Source of the DNA: Fictibacillus solisalsi
GTDB lineage: Bacteria > Bacillota > Bacilli > Bacillales > Fictibacillaceae
Direction of reading: 5' to 3'
DNA length: 64,000 nt
NCBI RefSeq assembly: GCF_900103485.1
Contig: NZ_FNHW01000001.1
Location: forward strand, 1,213,418-1,277,417
Shown: in pieces, positions 15,575-25,932 of the stretch
Numbering within the stretch: the stretch's first letter is position 1
How the letters are laid out: the number at the start of each line of letters is the position of its first letter
Made by a program: the position numbers and the translations under genes
The notes under the pieces: model-generated
What the model was told of the DNA's origin: nothing
What the model saw: only the letters and a program-made list of their open reading frames with translations
The model's database searches: none

Positions 15575-16657
15575 ATGGCAAATGCACAAGCAGCAATTGA
15601 AAATGAAGTGGCAGAAATAGGGGATCTTGTTCTGGAGTCCGGAAAAACATTATCTGATGTTCATATTGCGTATCAGCGCATAGGAGCCGCTGATGCTCCG
15701 GCTATTCTTGTGTGCCATGCACTTACAGGAAATCAATATACATTGACAACAGAAAACGGACCTGGGTGGTGGGAAGGACTCATTGGACCGGGCCAATATA
15801 TCGATTCAGAAAAGTACCAGGTTATTACGACGAACGTTCTTGGGGGCTGTGAAGGGACGACGGGACCGCTTTCCATTAATCCTTTGACAGGGGAGAAATA
15901 TGGCGGAGAATTTCCGCTTATTACCATCCGTGATATGGTCAATGCTCAAAAACGATTGCTTGAAGTTCTTCACGTTCATTCTCTTGACACGGTTATCGGA
16001 GGCTCGCTTGGCGGAATGCAAGTTCTCGAGTGGGGATTGCTCTATCCAGATTTTATGGACCGTTTGATTCCCATTGCAGTCACCCCCGCACTTAGTGATT
16101 ATGCCATTGGTTTTAATGCTATTGGGAGAACGGCGATTGTGAGTGATCCGGAATGGAATAATGGGAACTATTCTTCAGAATTGTCGCCTGCCAAAGGGCT
16201 GGGCATTGCCAGAATGATTGGAATGCTCACCTACCGTTCGGGTACGTTATTTAATCAACGGTTTCAACGAGAACAAACGGAAGAATGGTATTCCATATCA
16301 GATGAAGCTTCTTTTTCTGTCGAAACTTACCTGCATTATCAGGCACAGAAGCTGTCCCAGCGGTTTGATGCCAACAGCTACCTGACGTTACTGAAAGCGA
16401 TGGACAGCCATGACATTGGCAGAGGAAGAGGAGGCACCCATCAAGCAAGCAAAGGATACAGGGCAAAAATGCTTTGTCTTGGATTTACAGAAGACCTGTT
16501 GTATCCACCAGCGATGATGAAGACTTTTACAGAAAGTGTGAATGAAGAAAGCCAAAAGGCCCTGTTTCATGAGGTCAACACCATTTTCGGTCATGATGGA
16601 TTTTTAACAGAATTCGAAAAGTGGGGCCCGTTCCTGGAAGGATTTTTCTCCGAATAA
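15575..16657 (+). CDS. metX: Homoserine O-acetyltransferase (MetX family)
   Basis: An alpha/beta-hydrolase-fold acyltransferase that activates homoserine for methionine synthesis, with acetyl-CoA as the expected donor. In the 360 residues the nucleophile elbow is GGSLGGMQ (S144), and LGGCEGTTGP is the oxyanion-loop region. The catalytic His lies in the C-terminal FGHDGFLTE. The conserved GRGRGG near residue 290 is also typical. A few MetX enzymes use succinyl-CoA, which I cannot exclude. ATG 15575 has CGGAGGG upstream; the in-frame TTG 15551 has no site and abuts the riboswitch terminator. Confidence 0.93.
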   Translation: MANAQAAIENEVAEIGDLVLESGKTLSDVHIAYQRIGAADAPAILVCHALTGNQYTLTTENGPGWWEGLIGPGQYIDSEKYQVITTNVLGGCEGTTGPLSINPLTGEKYGGEFPLITIRDMVNAQKRLLEVLHVHSLDTVIGGSLGGMQVLEWGLLYPDFMDRLIPIAVTPALSDYAIGFNAIGRTAIVSDPEWNNGNYSSELSPAKGLGIARMIGMLTYRSGTLFNQRFQREQTEEWYSISDEASFSVETYLHYQAQKLSQRFDANSYLTLLKAMDSHDIGRGRGGTHQASKGYRAKMLCLGFTEDLLYPPAMMKTFTESVNEESQKALFHEVNTIFGHDGFLTEFEKWGPFLEGFFSE

Positions 16658-16660
16658 AAA

Positions 16661-16696
16661 AGACATGAAGCGATAAATAGCTTCATGTCTTTTTGT
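16661..16696. terminator. Bidirectional terminator between metX and the exporter
   Basis: An 11-base perfect stem AGACATGAAGC/GCTTCATGTCT with an 8-base loop, A-rich on one side and TTTTTG on the other, separates convergent genes. Confidence 0.85.
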
Positions 16697-16697
16697 T

Positions 16698-18296
16698 TTA
16701 CAGTTCTCCTGCAGCTTGATCCGCCAAAGGAACCGTTGTTTCCTGTTGTGTTGATTCATTTTTAATACGTCCGCTGCCTACAGAAAGGGCAACAACTATA
16801 CCTGCTCCGATAAAGATAAGTCCGGTCATGAATACGGTCGTAAACGAACTGCTCCATGCCGTCTGAATGGAATGGATCACCGTATCTTTAATTGAACCCG
16901 GGAGTTTAAGCATGTCTGGATGAATAAGAAGACTGAACAAGGCATCTGTTTTATCCGCCAGTTTCTGGAAAACACCTTGAAGCATCGGGTTGCTCTGTTC
17001 TTTTACTACATCTTTCATGTTAGTTTCCAAAGAGTGGTTCATAACAACATTCAGGACTGTAATGCCGATCGTACCACCAATAGAACGGAAGAAGGTGGAA
17101 GCCGATGTAACAGCCCCCAGTTTCGTTTTCGGAAATTCATTTTGTATGGCAATCATAAGGGTAGGCATAACAAGACCCATACCAAATCCCATGATAACCA
17201 TATAAGCATAAGCTGTAATTTCTTTAGATTCCACACCCATAGTGCTCATCAAGTAAAATCCAAGTGCCGTAATCAGCATACCTGCTGTTAATACAGTCCT
17301 GTATGGGAGTTTCAATAATAGCCTTCCCCCAACGATACTTGCAAGGATGAGTGAGATCATCATTGGCGTCATGGTTGATCCGGCCTGTGTAGGAGTTACA
17401 CCCAAAATGCCCTGCATGAACATTGGAACGAACATAATAGCACCAAACATTCCTAGACCCAGCAAAAAGCCTAATGCATTCGTTGTAGCAAACACACGGT
17501 TTTTAAACAAAGTCAAATCAAGTACAGGTTCTTTTGCTTTTCTTTCTACAAACCCGAAAATAATCATGAGAAGGATCGATGAACCAAAGATTAAAACACT
17601 TTCGAGCGATCTCCATTCAAATTTATCCCCGCCAAAGGTGAGGCCGAGCAACAACAGGACGATAGCCGGAATTAGGGTGATAATACCCCAATAGTCAATA
17701 TGGACCTCATTTTTTGGCCGAACCATTTCGTGTTTCATTCCAATAAAGATCAAAATAGCGGATAACAAACCAAATGGCACGTTAATCAGGAAAATCCAGT
17801 GCCAGCTGATGGTATCCACAAGGAATCCACCAATGAATGGACCAATTACAGAGCTTAAACCAAAAATGGCCCCGAAGACACCCTGCCATTTTGCACGCTG
17901 CTCGGCAGTGAAAATATCACCAATGATGGTTTGGGAAAGCGGCATGATCATACCTCCGCCAAGACCTTGAAGACCACGGTAAATAATTAATTCTTCCATG
18001 GAGCTGGCGGTCGCACAAAGGGCAGACCCAATGACGAAAATGACCGTACCGATTAAATAAAGCAACCGGCGCCCATAGAGGTCCGAAAGCTTACCAACAA
18101 TAGGAATAATGGTGGTGGATGTAATAAGGTAAGCGGTAGTGACCCAGGCGAAAATGGAAAAACCGTTCAGTTCACCAATGATGGTCGGCATAGCTGTACC
18201 GACCACAGTTTGTTCCATGGCACTAAAAAACATACCAATAATGAGGCCCAAGAGTACCATATTACGGTTGATAGAGGGGGTTAAATCATTGTTCAT
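16698..18296 (-). CDS. DHA2-family multidrug exporter (14-TM MFS)
   Basis: A 532-residue major facilitator protein with about 14 membrane segments. The DHA2 signatures are present: GMFFSAMEQTVVGTAMPTII in the first helix (motif D1), GKLSDLYGRRLLYL (motif A), YRGLQGLGGGMIMPL (motif B), and the helix-5 motif C FGLSSVIGPFIGGFL. It is expected to export drugs or toxic metabolites by proton antiport. A large extracytoplasmic loop between the last helices holds KDVVKEQSNPML. LmrB, Bmr3 and Mdr of B. subtilis are in the same family. Operator-like palindromes overlap its promoter, but no tetR-type gene is adjacent. Confidence 0.93.
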   Translation of the reverse strand: MNNDLTPSINRNMVLLGLIIGMFFSAMEQTVVGTAMPTIIGELNGFSIFAWVTTAYLITSTTIIPIVGKLSDLYGRRLLYLIGTVIFVIGSALCATASSMEELIIYRGLQGLGGGMIMPLSQTIIGDIFTAEQRAKWQGVFGAIFGLSSVIGPFIGGFLVDTISWHWIFLINVPFGLLSAILIFIGMKHEMVRPKNEVHIDYWGIITLIPAIVLLLLGLTFGGDKFEWRSLESVLIFGSSILLMIIFGFVERKAKEPVLDLTLFKNRVFATTNALGFLLGLGMFGAIMFVPMFMQGILGVTPTQAGSTMTPMMISLILASIVGGRLLLKLPYRTVLTAGMLITALGFYLMSTMGVESKEITAYAYMVIMGFGMGLVMPTLMIAIQNEFPKTKLGAVTSASTFFRSIGGTIGITVLNVVMNHSLETNMKDVVKEQSNPMLQGVFQKLADKTDALFSLLIHPDMLKLPGSIKDTVIHSIQTAWSSSFTTVFMTGLIFIGAGIVVALSVGSGRIKNESTQQETTVPLADQAAGEL

Positions 18297-18338
18297 ATAT
18301 TGTCTCCTATCTTTTATAAAATGAATGCATCACAAAAA

Positions 18339-18420
18339 TGACCCACTGGTCAGTGGGCGAATGCATTACTTATTTTATTAACACTTCCCCATTATATTCC
18401 GGAAATGACCGGTCAGTCAA
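18339..18420 (-). promoter_or_regulatory. Promoter and two operator-like palindromes of the DHA2 exporter
   Basis: Read on the minus strand: -35 TTGACT (18420-18415), an 18-base spacer and -10 TATAAT (18396-18391). The perfect 10-base palindrome TGACCGGTCA at 18406-18415 overlaps the -35 edge and spacer. A second site at 18339-18352, TGACC-CACT-GGTCA, lies about 40 bases downstream of the -10; it is nested with the 16-base inverted repeat CCCACTG-GT-CAGTGGG (18342-18357). This is the layout of a repressor-controlled promoter, most simply of the TetR type. Confidence 0.65.
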
Positions 18421-18433
18421 CCTTTTTTAAAAG

Positions 18434-18462
18434 AAAAACGCTCCAAAAAAAGGAGCGTTTTT
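18434..18462 (-). terminator. Terminator of fabL
   Basis: AAAAACGCTCC/GGAGCGTTTTT forms an 11-base perfect stem with a 7-base loop; the T run on the minus strand follows fabL. Confidence 0.85.
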
Positions 18463-18470
18463 CATGCGAT

Positions 18471-19241
<771 letters not shown>

Positions 19242-19389
19242 TCATTTAGCACTTGGTACTAATTCTAAATTCTAAAGAGATTCAAGAGCAATGTCAATGC
19301 AAGGGAAAACCAAGTATTTGAAAGGACATGTGAAGAAAGATACTATATAATAGGTGTTTACAGTTTATATGGATGAAAGGAATTTTCCC

Positions 19390-20280
19390 ATGAGTATAGA
19401 TGATTTGAATTTGCCCAATGGATTATTGGAAAAGCTGAACAATTTCAGAAACAACCTTGGAAACCGCTTGAGTGATTATCAGCATTTGATCGGGACCAAA
19501 GGGTATACCTCAGAAAACCAGGAGATCGTAAATGACGCCGTCATCGCACTCCTGATGGGTAAAAATGTCTTGTTAAAAGGGCCAACTGGTTCAGGAAAAA
19601 CGAAGCTCGCAGAATATTTATCATTTCTTTTTCAGCAGCCACTACATTCGATCAACTGTTCAGTGGATCTTGATGCGGAAGCATTGCTTGGCCACAAGAC
19701 GATCAGCTATGAAAATGGCCATTCTGAAATTGAATTTATACCGGGCCCCGTGACAAAAGCCGCTGTAAATGGCCACTTTTTATATATTGATGAAATTAAC
19801 GTTTCCAAGCCAGAAACCTTGCCCATCCTCAATGGAATGCTGGATTACCGGAGAACGGTGACCAACCCGTTTACCGGCGAACTGCTCAAAGCCTCTGAAG
19901 GCTTCAACGTCATTGCAGCCATTAATGAAGGTTATATCGGCACGGTCCCATTAAATGAAGCATTAAAAAACCGGTTTGTAGTGATTGAAGTGCCATATAT
20001 ACAGGGAGATACACTGTATGAGATGCTTCTCAGCCAGTCCGAGCAGAAGGATGAAGAATTGTTAAAATCATTTGTTCAATTTTCTGCCGATTTGGTTCAG
20101 CAAACCAGCACCGGCCAGCTCTCGGAGGATGCAGCATCCATCCGTGCGTTGCTTGATGCGGCAGATCTCTCTGCATATATGCCTCCAAAACGCGCCATAC
20201 AAAGAGCAGTGATCGATAAATTGGAGGATGAACGGGAACGGACACTGATCCACAATATAGCTGACACTCTTTTTCTTTAA
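19390..20280 (+). CDS. MoxR-type AAA+ ATPase (YojN-like)
   Basis: A 296-residue AAA+ ATPase. Walker A is GPTGSGKT near residue 63, Walker B is FLYIDEIN near residue 130, sensor 1 is AAINEG near residue 178, and an Arg finger is likely in NRFVVIEVP. MoxR ATPases act as chaperones that insert cofactors or remodel protein complexes together with a VWA-domain partner. That partner gene follows directly, as in B. subtilis yojN-yojO. Its relatives NorQ/CbbQ activate nitric oxide reductase or Rubisco; neither target is visible here. ATG 19390 has AAAGGAA upstream, whereas the upstream in-frame GTG and ATG have none. Confidence 0.9.
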   Translation: MSIDDLNLPNGLLEKLNNFRNNLGNRLSDYQHLIGTKGYTSENQEIVNDAVIALLMGKNVLLKGPTGSGKTKLAEYLSFLFQQPLHSINCSVDLDAEALLGHKTISYENGHSEIEFIPGPVTKAAVNGHFLYIDEINVSKPETLPILNGMLDYRRTVTNPFTGELLKASEGFNVIAAINEGYIGTVPLNEALKNRFVVIEVPYIQGDTLYEMLLSQSEQKDEELLKSFVQFSADLVQQTSTGQLSEDAASIRALLDAADLSAYMPPKRAIQRAVIDKLEDERERTLIHNIADTLFL

Positions 20281-20358
20281 GGTTCTTTCTTAGCGGGACG
20301 AGGACGGAAATCAACGACTTCCAGAAAACTGGACAGTGTAAAAAGGAGGTGTAACCAC

Positions 20359-22248
20359 ATGAAGTTTTTATCGTTTGCAGATACCAAGATTGATGCTTTT
20401 CTTCATATGCAACTTATAGATTTGGCGAAAGCCTTATCAAGAGAACCAAAGCTGGAGGTTGAGTTTTCGTATCATTCCTACTTAAATAAACCAGGGCATA
20501 TCATCCATGTCAGCCAGTTTTGGATGACATATCCTGGACCGGTTCAGCTTCAGGGGTTAAAGAGTGAAGTGTATTTGCGAAGCTTTGGTAACTTTTATTA
20601 CAGTGATCTTCAGGTGTTGCAAGAAACGCTTCAGTCGTTCAAACAGGAACCACATCATCAGTTTTTAAAGCACCTTCTGCTTTTTGCTGAAGATTACCGG
20701 CTGGAGAAGGAATGCATTGCCAGACGTCCGGGAATGGCGGTTTCTTTTTCAGAACGAAAAAAGGTTCTTTTTACGTATTATCAACGCCAACTGCGCCAGC
20801 ATCGCCAGCAAAGAAAGTGGCTTGATGCATTTTTCTGCAGTATCTTTATTCTGGCCAATCACCGCCTAGTGCAGCTGAATTCTCCGCTCGGCGGGTTTTA
20901 TGACAAGCTGCGTGCGCCTCTGCTTCAATTGAATAGAGCCGACAGCACCAAGGAAATCGCAGAAATCATGCAGGTGATTCGAAGAAATCTTCGGGAATGG
21001 GATATCAAGGATATGACAACTTCCTATTTATCCTTTTATGAATCCACGGTGCCGGCTTTCAAGGACCTTACGAGAGACAACGAAGTTAAAGCTCCACACA
21101 CCATGGAAACGGAAGAAGAAACGGACGGGCAAGAAACCGAACATGAGGAAATGCCAAGCTGGCATGAGGAAACCTCCACACCGACGGATTCCTTTCTGCA
21201 ATTTGACCTGGATCAGGGTACAACAACTGATCTACTTGGTGAAGGAGGAAGAAGGGCTGAAGAAGGAGACCAGGCATATGGGGCGGTACAGGCGGGAGCA
21301 AAACAGTCGAAAAGTAACGATTTTTCCGGTGAAATAGACGCCGGACTGGATGATAAGGGAAGTGCTCCCGGAAAGGAAGTATTTCCTTATGGAGAGATGA
21401 ACCGATATGCGGTTGAGAAAAAGGTGGAGAATAAATACCCGACACCCCATGAATTGATAAAATACCAGGAAATCAAATCAGCCGTCCAGCCTTCCATCAG
21501 TTTATTGAAGCAAAGTTTCCTGAAAACGATTGAACATAAAAAGAATGTGCCTAATCAGGATTTGCATTTTGGACGACTGAGCAAGAAACTGACGCGGCTG
21601 TTGACGGATAAAAACCCGCGCCTTTTCTATAAAAAAATGGAATCGCCGCAAGAGCTTGATGCCGTGTTTACCTTGCTGGTCGATTGTTCTGCCTCCATGT
21701 TTGACAAGATGGATGAAACTCACCAAGCGATTGTTTTGTTCCATGAAACTTTGAAAGCTGTCCGGATCCCACATTCAATTGTAGGCTTTTGGGAGGATGC
21801 TGCAGATGCTAAAAAAGACAGTCAACCCAATTATTTTCAAGAAGTTATTTCATTCACCCATTCGCTGAAAAATCAATATGGTCCGGAAATTCTGCAGCTG
21901 GAACCTCAGGAAGACAACCGGGATGGCTACTCGATCCGAAAAAAAGCAGAGGATTTGCTAAGGCGGAAAGAAAAACAAAAATTTCTGCTTGTTTTTTCCG
22001 ATGGAGAACCTGCAGCATTTGATTATGAAAACCATGGCATACTTGACACGCATGAAGCGGTTACACATACGCGCAAACTCGGAATCGAGATTCTTGGCAT
22101 GTACATTTCTAACGGAAAAGTGACAGAGGAAGCTCAAAATCTGATGAAAAATATATATGGCAGCCACCAGGTTGTCGTACCAAGCGCCACGGAATTGGTC
22201 AGTTATTTAGTACCTGTGCTGAGGAAGTTGCTGTTTAGATTGTCATAG
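20359..22248 (+). CDS. VWA-domain protein, NorD/CobT-like (YojO-like)
   Basis: A 629-residue cytoplasmic protein, partner of the preceding MoxR ATPase. The N-terminal 230 residues are a helical domain. Residues about 240-370 are acidic and low in complexity, a likely flexible linker. The C-terminal 190 residues are a von Willebrand factor A domain with the MIDAS motif DCSAS near residue 441 and the later metal ligand region FSDGEPAAFD near 550. MIDAS proteins of this group bind the substrate or target complex while the AAA+ ring does the work. It starts at ATG 20359 behind AAGGAGGTG, 78 bases after the ATPase gene, and both are probably one operon. Confidence 0.9.
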   Translation: MKFLSFADTKIDAFLHMQLIDLAKALSREPKLEVEFSYHSYLNKPGHIIHVSQFWMTYPGPVQLQGLKSEVYLRSFGNFYYSDLQVLQETLQSFKQEPHHQFLKHLLLFAEDYRLEKECIARRPGMAVSFSERKKVLFTYYQRQLRQHRQQRKWLDAFFCSIFILANHRLVQLNSPLGGFYDKLRAPLLQLNRADSTKEIAEIMQVIRRNLREWDIKDMTTSYLSFYESTVPAFKDLTRDNEVKAPHTMETEEETDGQETEHEEMPSWHEETSTPTDSFLQFDLDQGTTTDLLGEGGRRAEEGDQAYGAVQAGAKQSKSNDFSGEIDAGLDDKGSAPGKEVFPYGEMNRYAVEKKVENKYPTPHELIKYQEIKSAVQPSISLLKQSFLKTIEHKKNVPNQDLHFGRLSKKLTRLLTDKNPRLFYKKMESPQELDAVFTLLVDCSASMFDKMDETHQAIVLFHETLKAVRIPHSIVGFWEDAADAKKDSQPNYFQEVISFTHSLKNQYGPEILQLEPQEDNRDGYSIRKKAEDLLRRKEKQKFLLVFSDGEPAAFDYENHGILDTHEAVTHTRKLGIEILGMYISNGKVTEEAQNLMKNIYGSHQVVVPSATELVSYLVPVLRKLLFRLS

Positions 22249-22311
22249 ATCTTCAAAGAACGTGTTTGTAAAAAAAGCTGTCCATCCAGAAAAAATGGTC
22301 AGGAGGCAATC

Positions 22312-23223
22312 ATGAAAAGACATAAATACTCCGCGTATGTAACCAGTATTGAGGAACAATGTAAGGATCTAAACGTTGATTCTGTCCAAAAGCTTGGTAA
22401 GGGATGGATGAGTATGGTCTTGAAAATAAATGAAGAATGGGCATTCCGGTTTGCGAAGAACAAAAGAGCCTCCGCTGATTTAGATAAAGAAGCACGCATT
22501 TTGCCTGTTCTCTCTACTTTTGTTTCTGCGGCAATACCACAATTTAAATATTACGGCAAACAAAAAGATGGGCTGGTTTTTGCAGGTTACAGATTACTTC
22601 CCGGAGAAATTTTGAAAGAGGATTCCATTTTTTCTTTTAGCCCGGAAAACAGGAAAGTTTTCATTATAGGCTTGTCACAATTTATCAAGGAATTAAGGGC
22701 TTTTCCAGTGGAACAGGCAAAGGCGCACGGGGTTCCTCAGCTTGATCTTCATTGCTTTTATTTCGGCTTGTGGAAAGAGGTTAGAAAACACGTCTTTCCT
22801 TTGATGGAAGATGGTTTGCAAAAGTATATTTCCTCACGTTTTCATGACTATTTACATCATCCGGTCTATACGGAGTATACTTCTCTCATCCATGGTGACC
22901 TGTCGATGGACCACATTTTAATTGATCCTGAAACACATCGTATTACGGGTATTATTGATTTTGGTGATCTTGCAATCTGTGACCCTGATTTTGAATATCG
23001 ATATATCTTAGAAGATTGCGGTAAACTATTTTTGGAAAGTCTTCTCAATTTCATGGGAGACCAAAATAGTGAGGATCGTATAACTAAAATCTCCTATTTT
23101 GTAACTTTTGATCATTTGCAATATATCCTGGAGGGAATCCGAAGAAAAAACAGCAGCTGGATACAAGAGGGAATGGAAGAAATCCAGCGGGAAATGAATA
23201 AAAATGGGTGGCAGATTCCATAA
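22312..23223 (+). CDS. Aminoglycoside phosphotransferase (APH) family kinase
   Basis: A 303-residue kinase-like protein. Catalytic landmarks are LIHGDLSMDHILID near residue 192 (the HGD motif with Asp as base, and the metal-coordinating HIL region) and ITGIIDFGDLAICDPDFEY near 210, which holds the DFG-like metal Asp. N-terminal ATP-binding elements are KLGKGWMSMVLKI and the Lys-containing AFRFAKN. Members phosphorylate aminoglycosides, macrolides, or metabolites such as choline or homoserine. Nothing here shows resistance activity, and the chromosomal context suggests a housekeeping or intrinsic role. ATG 22312 follows CAGGAGG. Confidence 0.85.
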   Translation: MKRHKYSAYVTSIEEQCKDLNVDSVQKLGKGWMSMVLKINEEWAFRFAKNKRASADLDKEARILPVLSTFVSAAIPQFKYYGKQKDGLVFAGYRLLPGEILKEDSIFSFSPENRKVFIIGLSQFIKELRAFPVEQAKAHGVPQLDLHCFYFGLWKEVRKHVFPLMEDGLQKYISSRFHDYLHHPVYTEYTSLIHGDLSMDHILIDPETHRITGIIDFGDLAICDPDFEYRYILEDCGKLFLESLLNFMGDQNSEDRITKISYFVTFDHLQYILEGIRRKNSSWIQEGMEEIQREMNKNGWQIP

Positions 23224-23250
23224 CGAGCGTTAGGAATCTGCCATTTTTTT
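23209..23250. terminator. Bidirectional terminator overlapping the APH gene end
   Basis: TGGCAGATTCC (23209-23219) and GGAATCTGCCA (23233-23243) pair perfectly, followed by seven T residues. The left arm is part of the last codons of the APH-family gene, and the T run touches the stop codon of the convergent MATE gene. Confidence 0.85.
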
Positions 23251-24610
23251 AATGATTCAAGGTGGCTTTCTCTTGTCTTTTTTGAATATAGGCCATTCGA
23301 AAATAGAGCAAGATGGCGCCCATCGCCAGCCCGGAAATCAAACCGACCCAATAACCAAACGCAGCCAGAGGAGTGGAGGCTGCAAGAATGTATCCCACAG
23401 GCAGTCCGATTACCCAATATGAAATCAAGGATAATATAAGGGTGACATTCACATCTTTATACCCGCGCAGTGCGCCTTGGATGGGAGCTGCAATCGCATC
23501 TGACAATTGAAAAAACACCGCGTACAGCAAGAAGTGTTTCGTCAGGGAGATCACTGAAGGGTCACTTGAATACAGTGCCGCAACCTGATCACGGAAAAGC
23601 AAAAGGCCACCCGCGCAGAGCAGGGCCAAAATCACTGCAGTACCCATCCCGAGGTAACTGTATTGTTTCGCATCGGTATAACGTTTTGCGCCAACCTCAT
23701 AACCAACAGCAATCGTTAGGGCGAATGATATGCTGAGTGGCAGCATGTAAAGAAATGACGCAAAGTTAATGGCCGATTGATGAGCTGCGATTGTCGCTGT
23801 GCTGAAAGAACTCATAAGTAACGTTACCGCGGCGAAGATGCTGGTTTCAAAAAAGATGGCAGAACCGATGGGAATGCCAATTTTCAGTTGTTCCTTCCAG
23901 GCGTGGATTGATACAGCCGGGAAGCGATGAAAAACATGGTAAAGGGAAAATGGCTCCACTTTATGAATGATAATAAATGTGAGAACAGCGATGAACCAAT
24001 AGGTGATGCTTGTGGCATAACCTGCTCCAATTCCCCCAAGCTCCGGAAATCCCCATTTTCCAAAGATAAGGAGATAATTGAACAGCGCATTGACCGGGAG
24101 AGCAGCAACAGTCACTAACATGGACACACGGGTTCTTCCGAGAGCATCAATGAACGACCTGAGAACATTGTATAAAAAGAGAGGAATGATTCCTGTTGAC
24201 AACGCGATTAAATATCCTTTCGCGACATCACTGACTGTTGAATCAAGATTCATCGCTTGAAGAAGGGGATCGAGAACAAAGTATCCCGCCAGTATAACGG
24301 CTACCCCCAAAGCAAGCCCCAAATAAAGACTTTGTTTTACAGCTCCTGGAACGCTGTCCTTTTTTCCAGCACCGTTAAACTGTGAAACAATGGGGGTCAG
24401 AGCCATTAAAATCCCACTTAAACCAGTAAATACGGGTACCCAGATACTTGAACCGATCGCTACCCCGGCCAGTTGTGCCGCTCCTGAATGGCCGGACATT
24501 ACAGTATCCAGAAAATTCATGGCATAGATGCCAAGCTGGGTAATTAAAACAGGGAAAACCAACCGGCAAAATAGTAATGCTTTTTGTTGAAGTGTTTGTG
24601 TTTTTTCCAT
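23249..24610 (-). CDS. MATE family multidrug/cation antiporter
   Basis: A 453-residue protein with about 12 membrane segments in two similar halves, typical of the NorM-like MATE branch. These export cationic drugs or metabolites with Na+ or H+. Signs are FPVLITQLGIYAMNFLDTVM in the first helix, the GxxSxxxP-like IPLFLYNVLRSFIDALGRTR, and the second-half pair TIAAHQSAINFASFLYMLP and AIAAPIQGALRGYKDV. I start at ATG 24610 (MEKTQTLQQ) because AAAGGATC precedes it; in-frame codons further upstream encode no hydrophobic start. It diverges from nothing visible and ends at the shared terminator. Confidence 0.9.
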   Translation of the reverse strand: MEKTQTLQQKALLFCRLVFPVLITQLGIYAMNFLDTVMSGHSGAAQLAGVAIGSSIWVPVFTGLSGILMALTPIVSQFNGAGKKDSVPGAVKQSLYLGLALGVAVILAGYFVLDPLLQAMNLDSTVSDVAKGYLIALSTGIIPLFLYNVLRSFIDALGRTRVSMLVTVAALPVNALFNYLLIFGKWGFPELGGIGAGYATSITYWFIAVLTFIIIHKVEPFSLYHVFHRFPAVSIHAWKEQLKIGIPIGSAIFFETSIFAAVTLLMSSFSTATIAAHQSAINFASFLYMLPLSISFALTIAVGYEVGAKRYTDAKQYSYLGMGTAVILALLCAGGLLLFRDQVAALYSSDPSVISLTKHFLLYAVFFQLSDAIAAPIQGALRGYKDVNVTLILSLISYWVIGLPVGYILAASTPLAAFGYWVGLISGLAMGAILLYFRMAYIQKRQEKATLNH

Positions 24611-24686
24611 AGGCTTGATCCTTTTCTTATTCGTACAATATGGAAAGTATACCACAGCAAAAGGGCAGGGGGTGGTCTCTACATAC

Positions 24687-24719
24687 AAAAAAGACGGCCC
24701 TTGGAGGGACCGTCTTTTT
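24687..24719 (-). terminator. Terminator of the DAHP synthase gene
   Basis: AAAAAAGACGG and CCGTCTTTTT form the base of a stem with CCC/GGG inside; the T run on the minus strand follows the gene. Confidence 0.8.
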
Positions 24720-24722
24720 AGG

Positions 24723-25799
24723 TTAAGATGTGAATACAGCTGCGTGTTTTTTAATTTCGTTCATGAAATCATGGAATTGAGGAATGTTCATCTGCTGTGC
24801 AGAGTCTGACAATGCGACGGCAGGATCAGGGTGAACCTCTGCCATTACGCCATCTGCTCCAATAGCAAGTGCCGCTTTTGCTGCAGGAAGCAGGAGATCC
24901 TTTCTTCCTGTAGAATGTGTTACATCAACCATTACCGGAAGATGAGTTTCTTGTTTTAGGATTGGAACAGCAGAAATATCAAGCGTATTTCGGGTCGCTT
25001 TCTCGTATGTCCGGATACCACGCTCACAAAGGATGATCTGGTCATTACCTTGAGCCAGGATGTACTCAGCAGCGTACATGAACTCTTCAATAGTTGCTGA
25101 AAGTCCGCGCTTTAATAGTACAGGCTTGCGGATGGCACCGGCAGCTTTCAATAGTTCGAAGTTCTGCATGTTGCGGGCACCGATTTGAACCACATCAACA
25201 TAGTCCAGGGCTTCTTCCAAGTCGTTCGGGTTCAGGATTTCGCTGATGACAGCAAGATTTTCCTCATCTGCAACCCTGCGTAAAATCTTCAGGCCTTCCA
25301 TTCCAAGACCCTGGAAATCATATGGAGAGGTACGCGGCTTAAAAGCACCGCCACGCATGAGGGTTAAGCCTTGATCTTTAAGTGCTTTGGCCACTTGCTT
25401 CACTTGTTCGTAGCTTTCAACAGCACAAGGCCCCATCACGAAATGCTGTTCGCCTGTTCCGATTTGCTCTCCTTTAATATTGATAATTGTATCATCCGGT
25501 TTCTTTTTACGGGATACCAAGAGTGCTTTGCGATTGTCATCTTCCTGGAGCTCAAGGCTCGCTTTAAAGATTTGCTTAAAGATATATTGAAGAGTAGAGG
25601 TCTCAAATGGTCCTTCATTTCTGGCTTCGATCAGATCCAGCAATTTGCGTTCCCGAACAGGATCAAAACGTTTTACACCTTGCATTTCTTTTAGTTTTCC
25701 AATTTCTTTCACAATGGAAGCACGGTTGTTCAGTAAACTCAGTATCTGTTCATCGACCGCTTCAATTTCACTTCGTAATTCTTCTAGCTCTTTAGACAT
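24723..25799 (-). CDS. Bifunctional DAHP synthase / chorismate mutase
   Basis: A 358-residue fusion. Residues 1-85 are an AroQ-type chorismate mutase ([28 protein letters not shown]), which in this enzyme class also acts as the regulatory domain that binds chorismate or prephenate. Residues 95-358 are a type I-beta DAHP synthase with [46 protein letters not shown] and [11 protein letters not shown]. It makes DAHP from erythrose 4-phosphate and PEP, the first step of the shikimate pathway. The B. subtilis counterpart is called aroA, a name given to EPSP synthase in other genera. It diverges from the aroC operon and has its own promoter. Confidence 0.95.
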   Translation of the reverse strand: MSKELEELRSEIEAVDEQILSLLNNRASIVKEIGKLKEMQGVKRFDPVRERKLLDLIEARNEGPFETSTLQYIFKQIFKASLELQEDDNRKALLVSRKKKPDDTIINIKGEQIGTGEQHFVMGPCAVESYEQVKQVAKALKDQGLTLMRGGAFKPRTSPYDFQGLGMEGLKILRRVADEENLAVISEILNPNDLEEALDYVDVVQIGARNMQNFELLKAAGAIRKPVLLKRGLSATIEEFMYAAEYILAQGNDQIILCERGIRTYEKATRNTLDISAVPILKQETHLPVMVDVTHSTGRKDLLLPAAKAALAIGADGVMAEVHPDPAVALSDSAQQMNIPQFHDFMNEIKKHAAVFTS

Positions 25800-25932
25800 T
25801 TAAGCTCCTCCTCTTATTTGAAAATCAATCCATGGCTGTTAATAGGGATGGACCTAGCTATTGTTTCCGATGCCGTTTTGGCCTTCCGAAAAAAAACAGC
25901 TCCGAATAAATTTTATTGAGTATTGTTTGCTA

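Noticed and set aside
22312-23223. Acquired antibiotic resistance gene (aminoglycoside or macrolide phosphotransferase)
   Set aside because: The protein is only a generic APH-fold kinase, and there is no mobile element, change in composition or resistance neighbour; resistance cannot be claimed.
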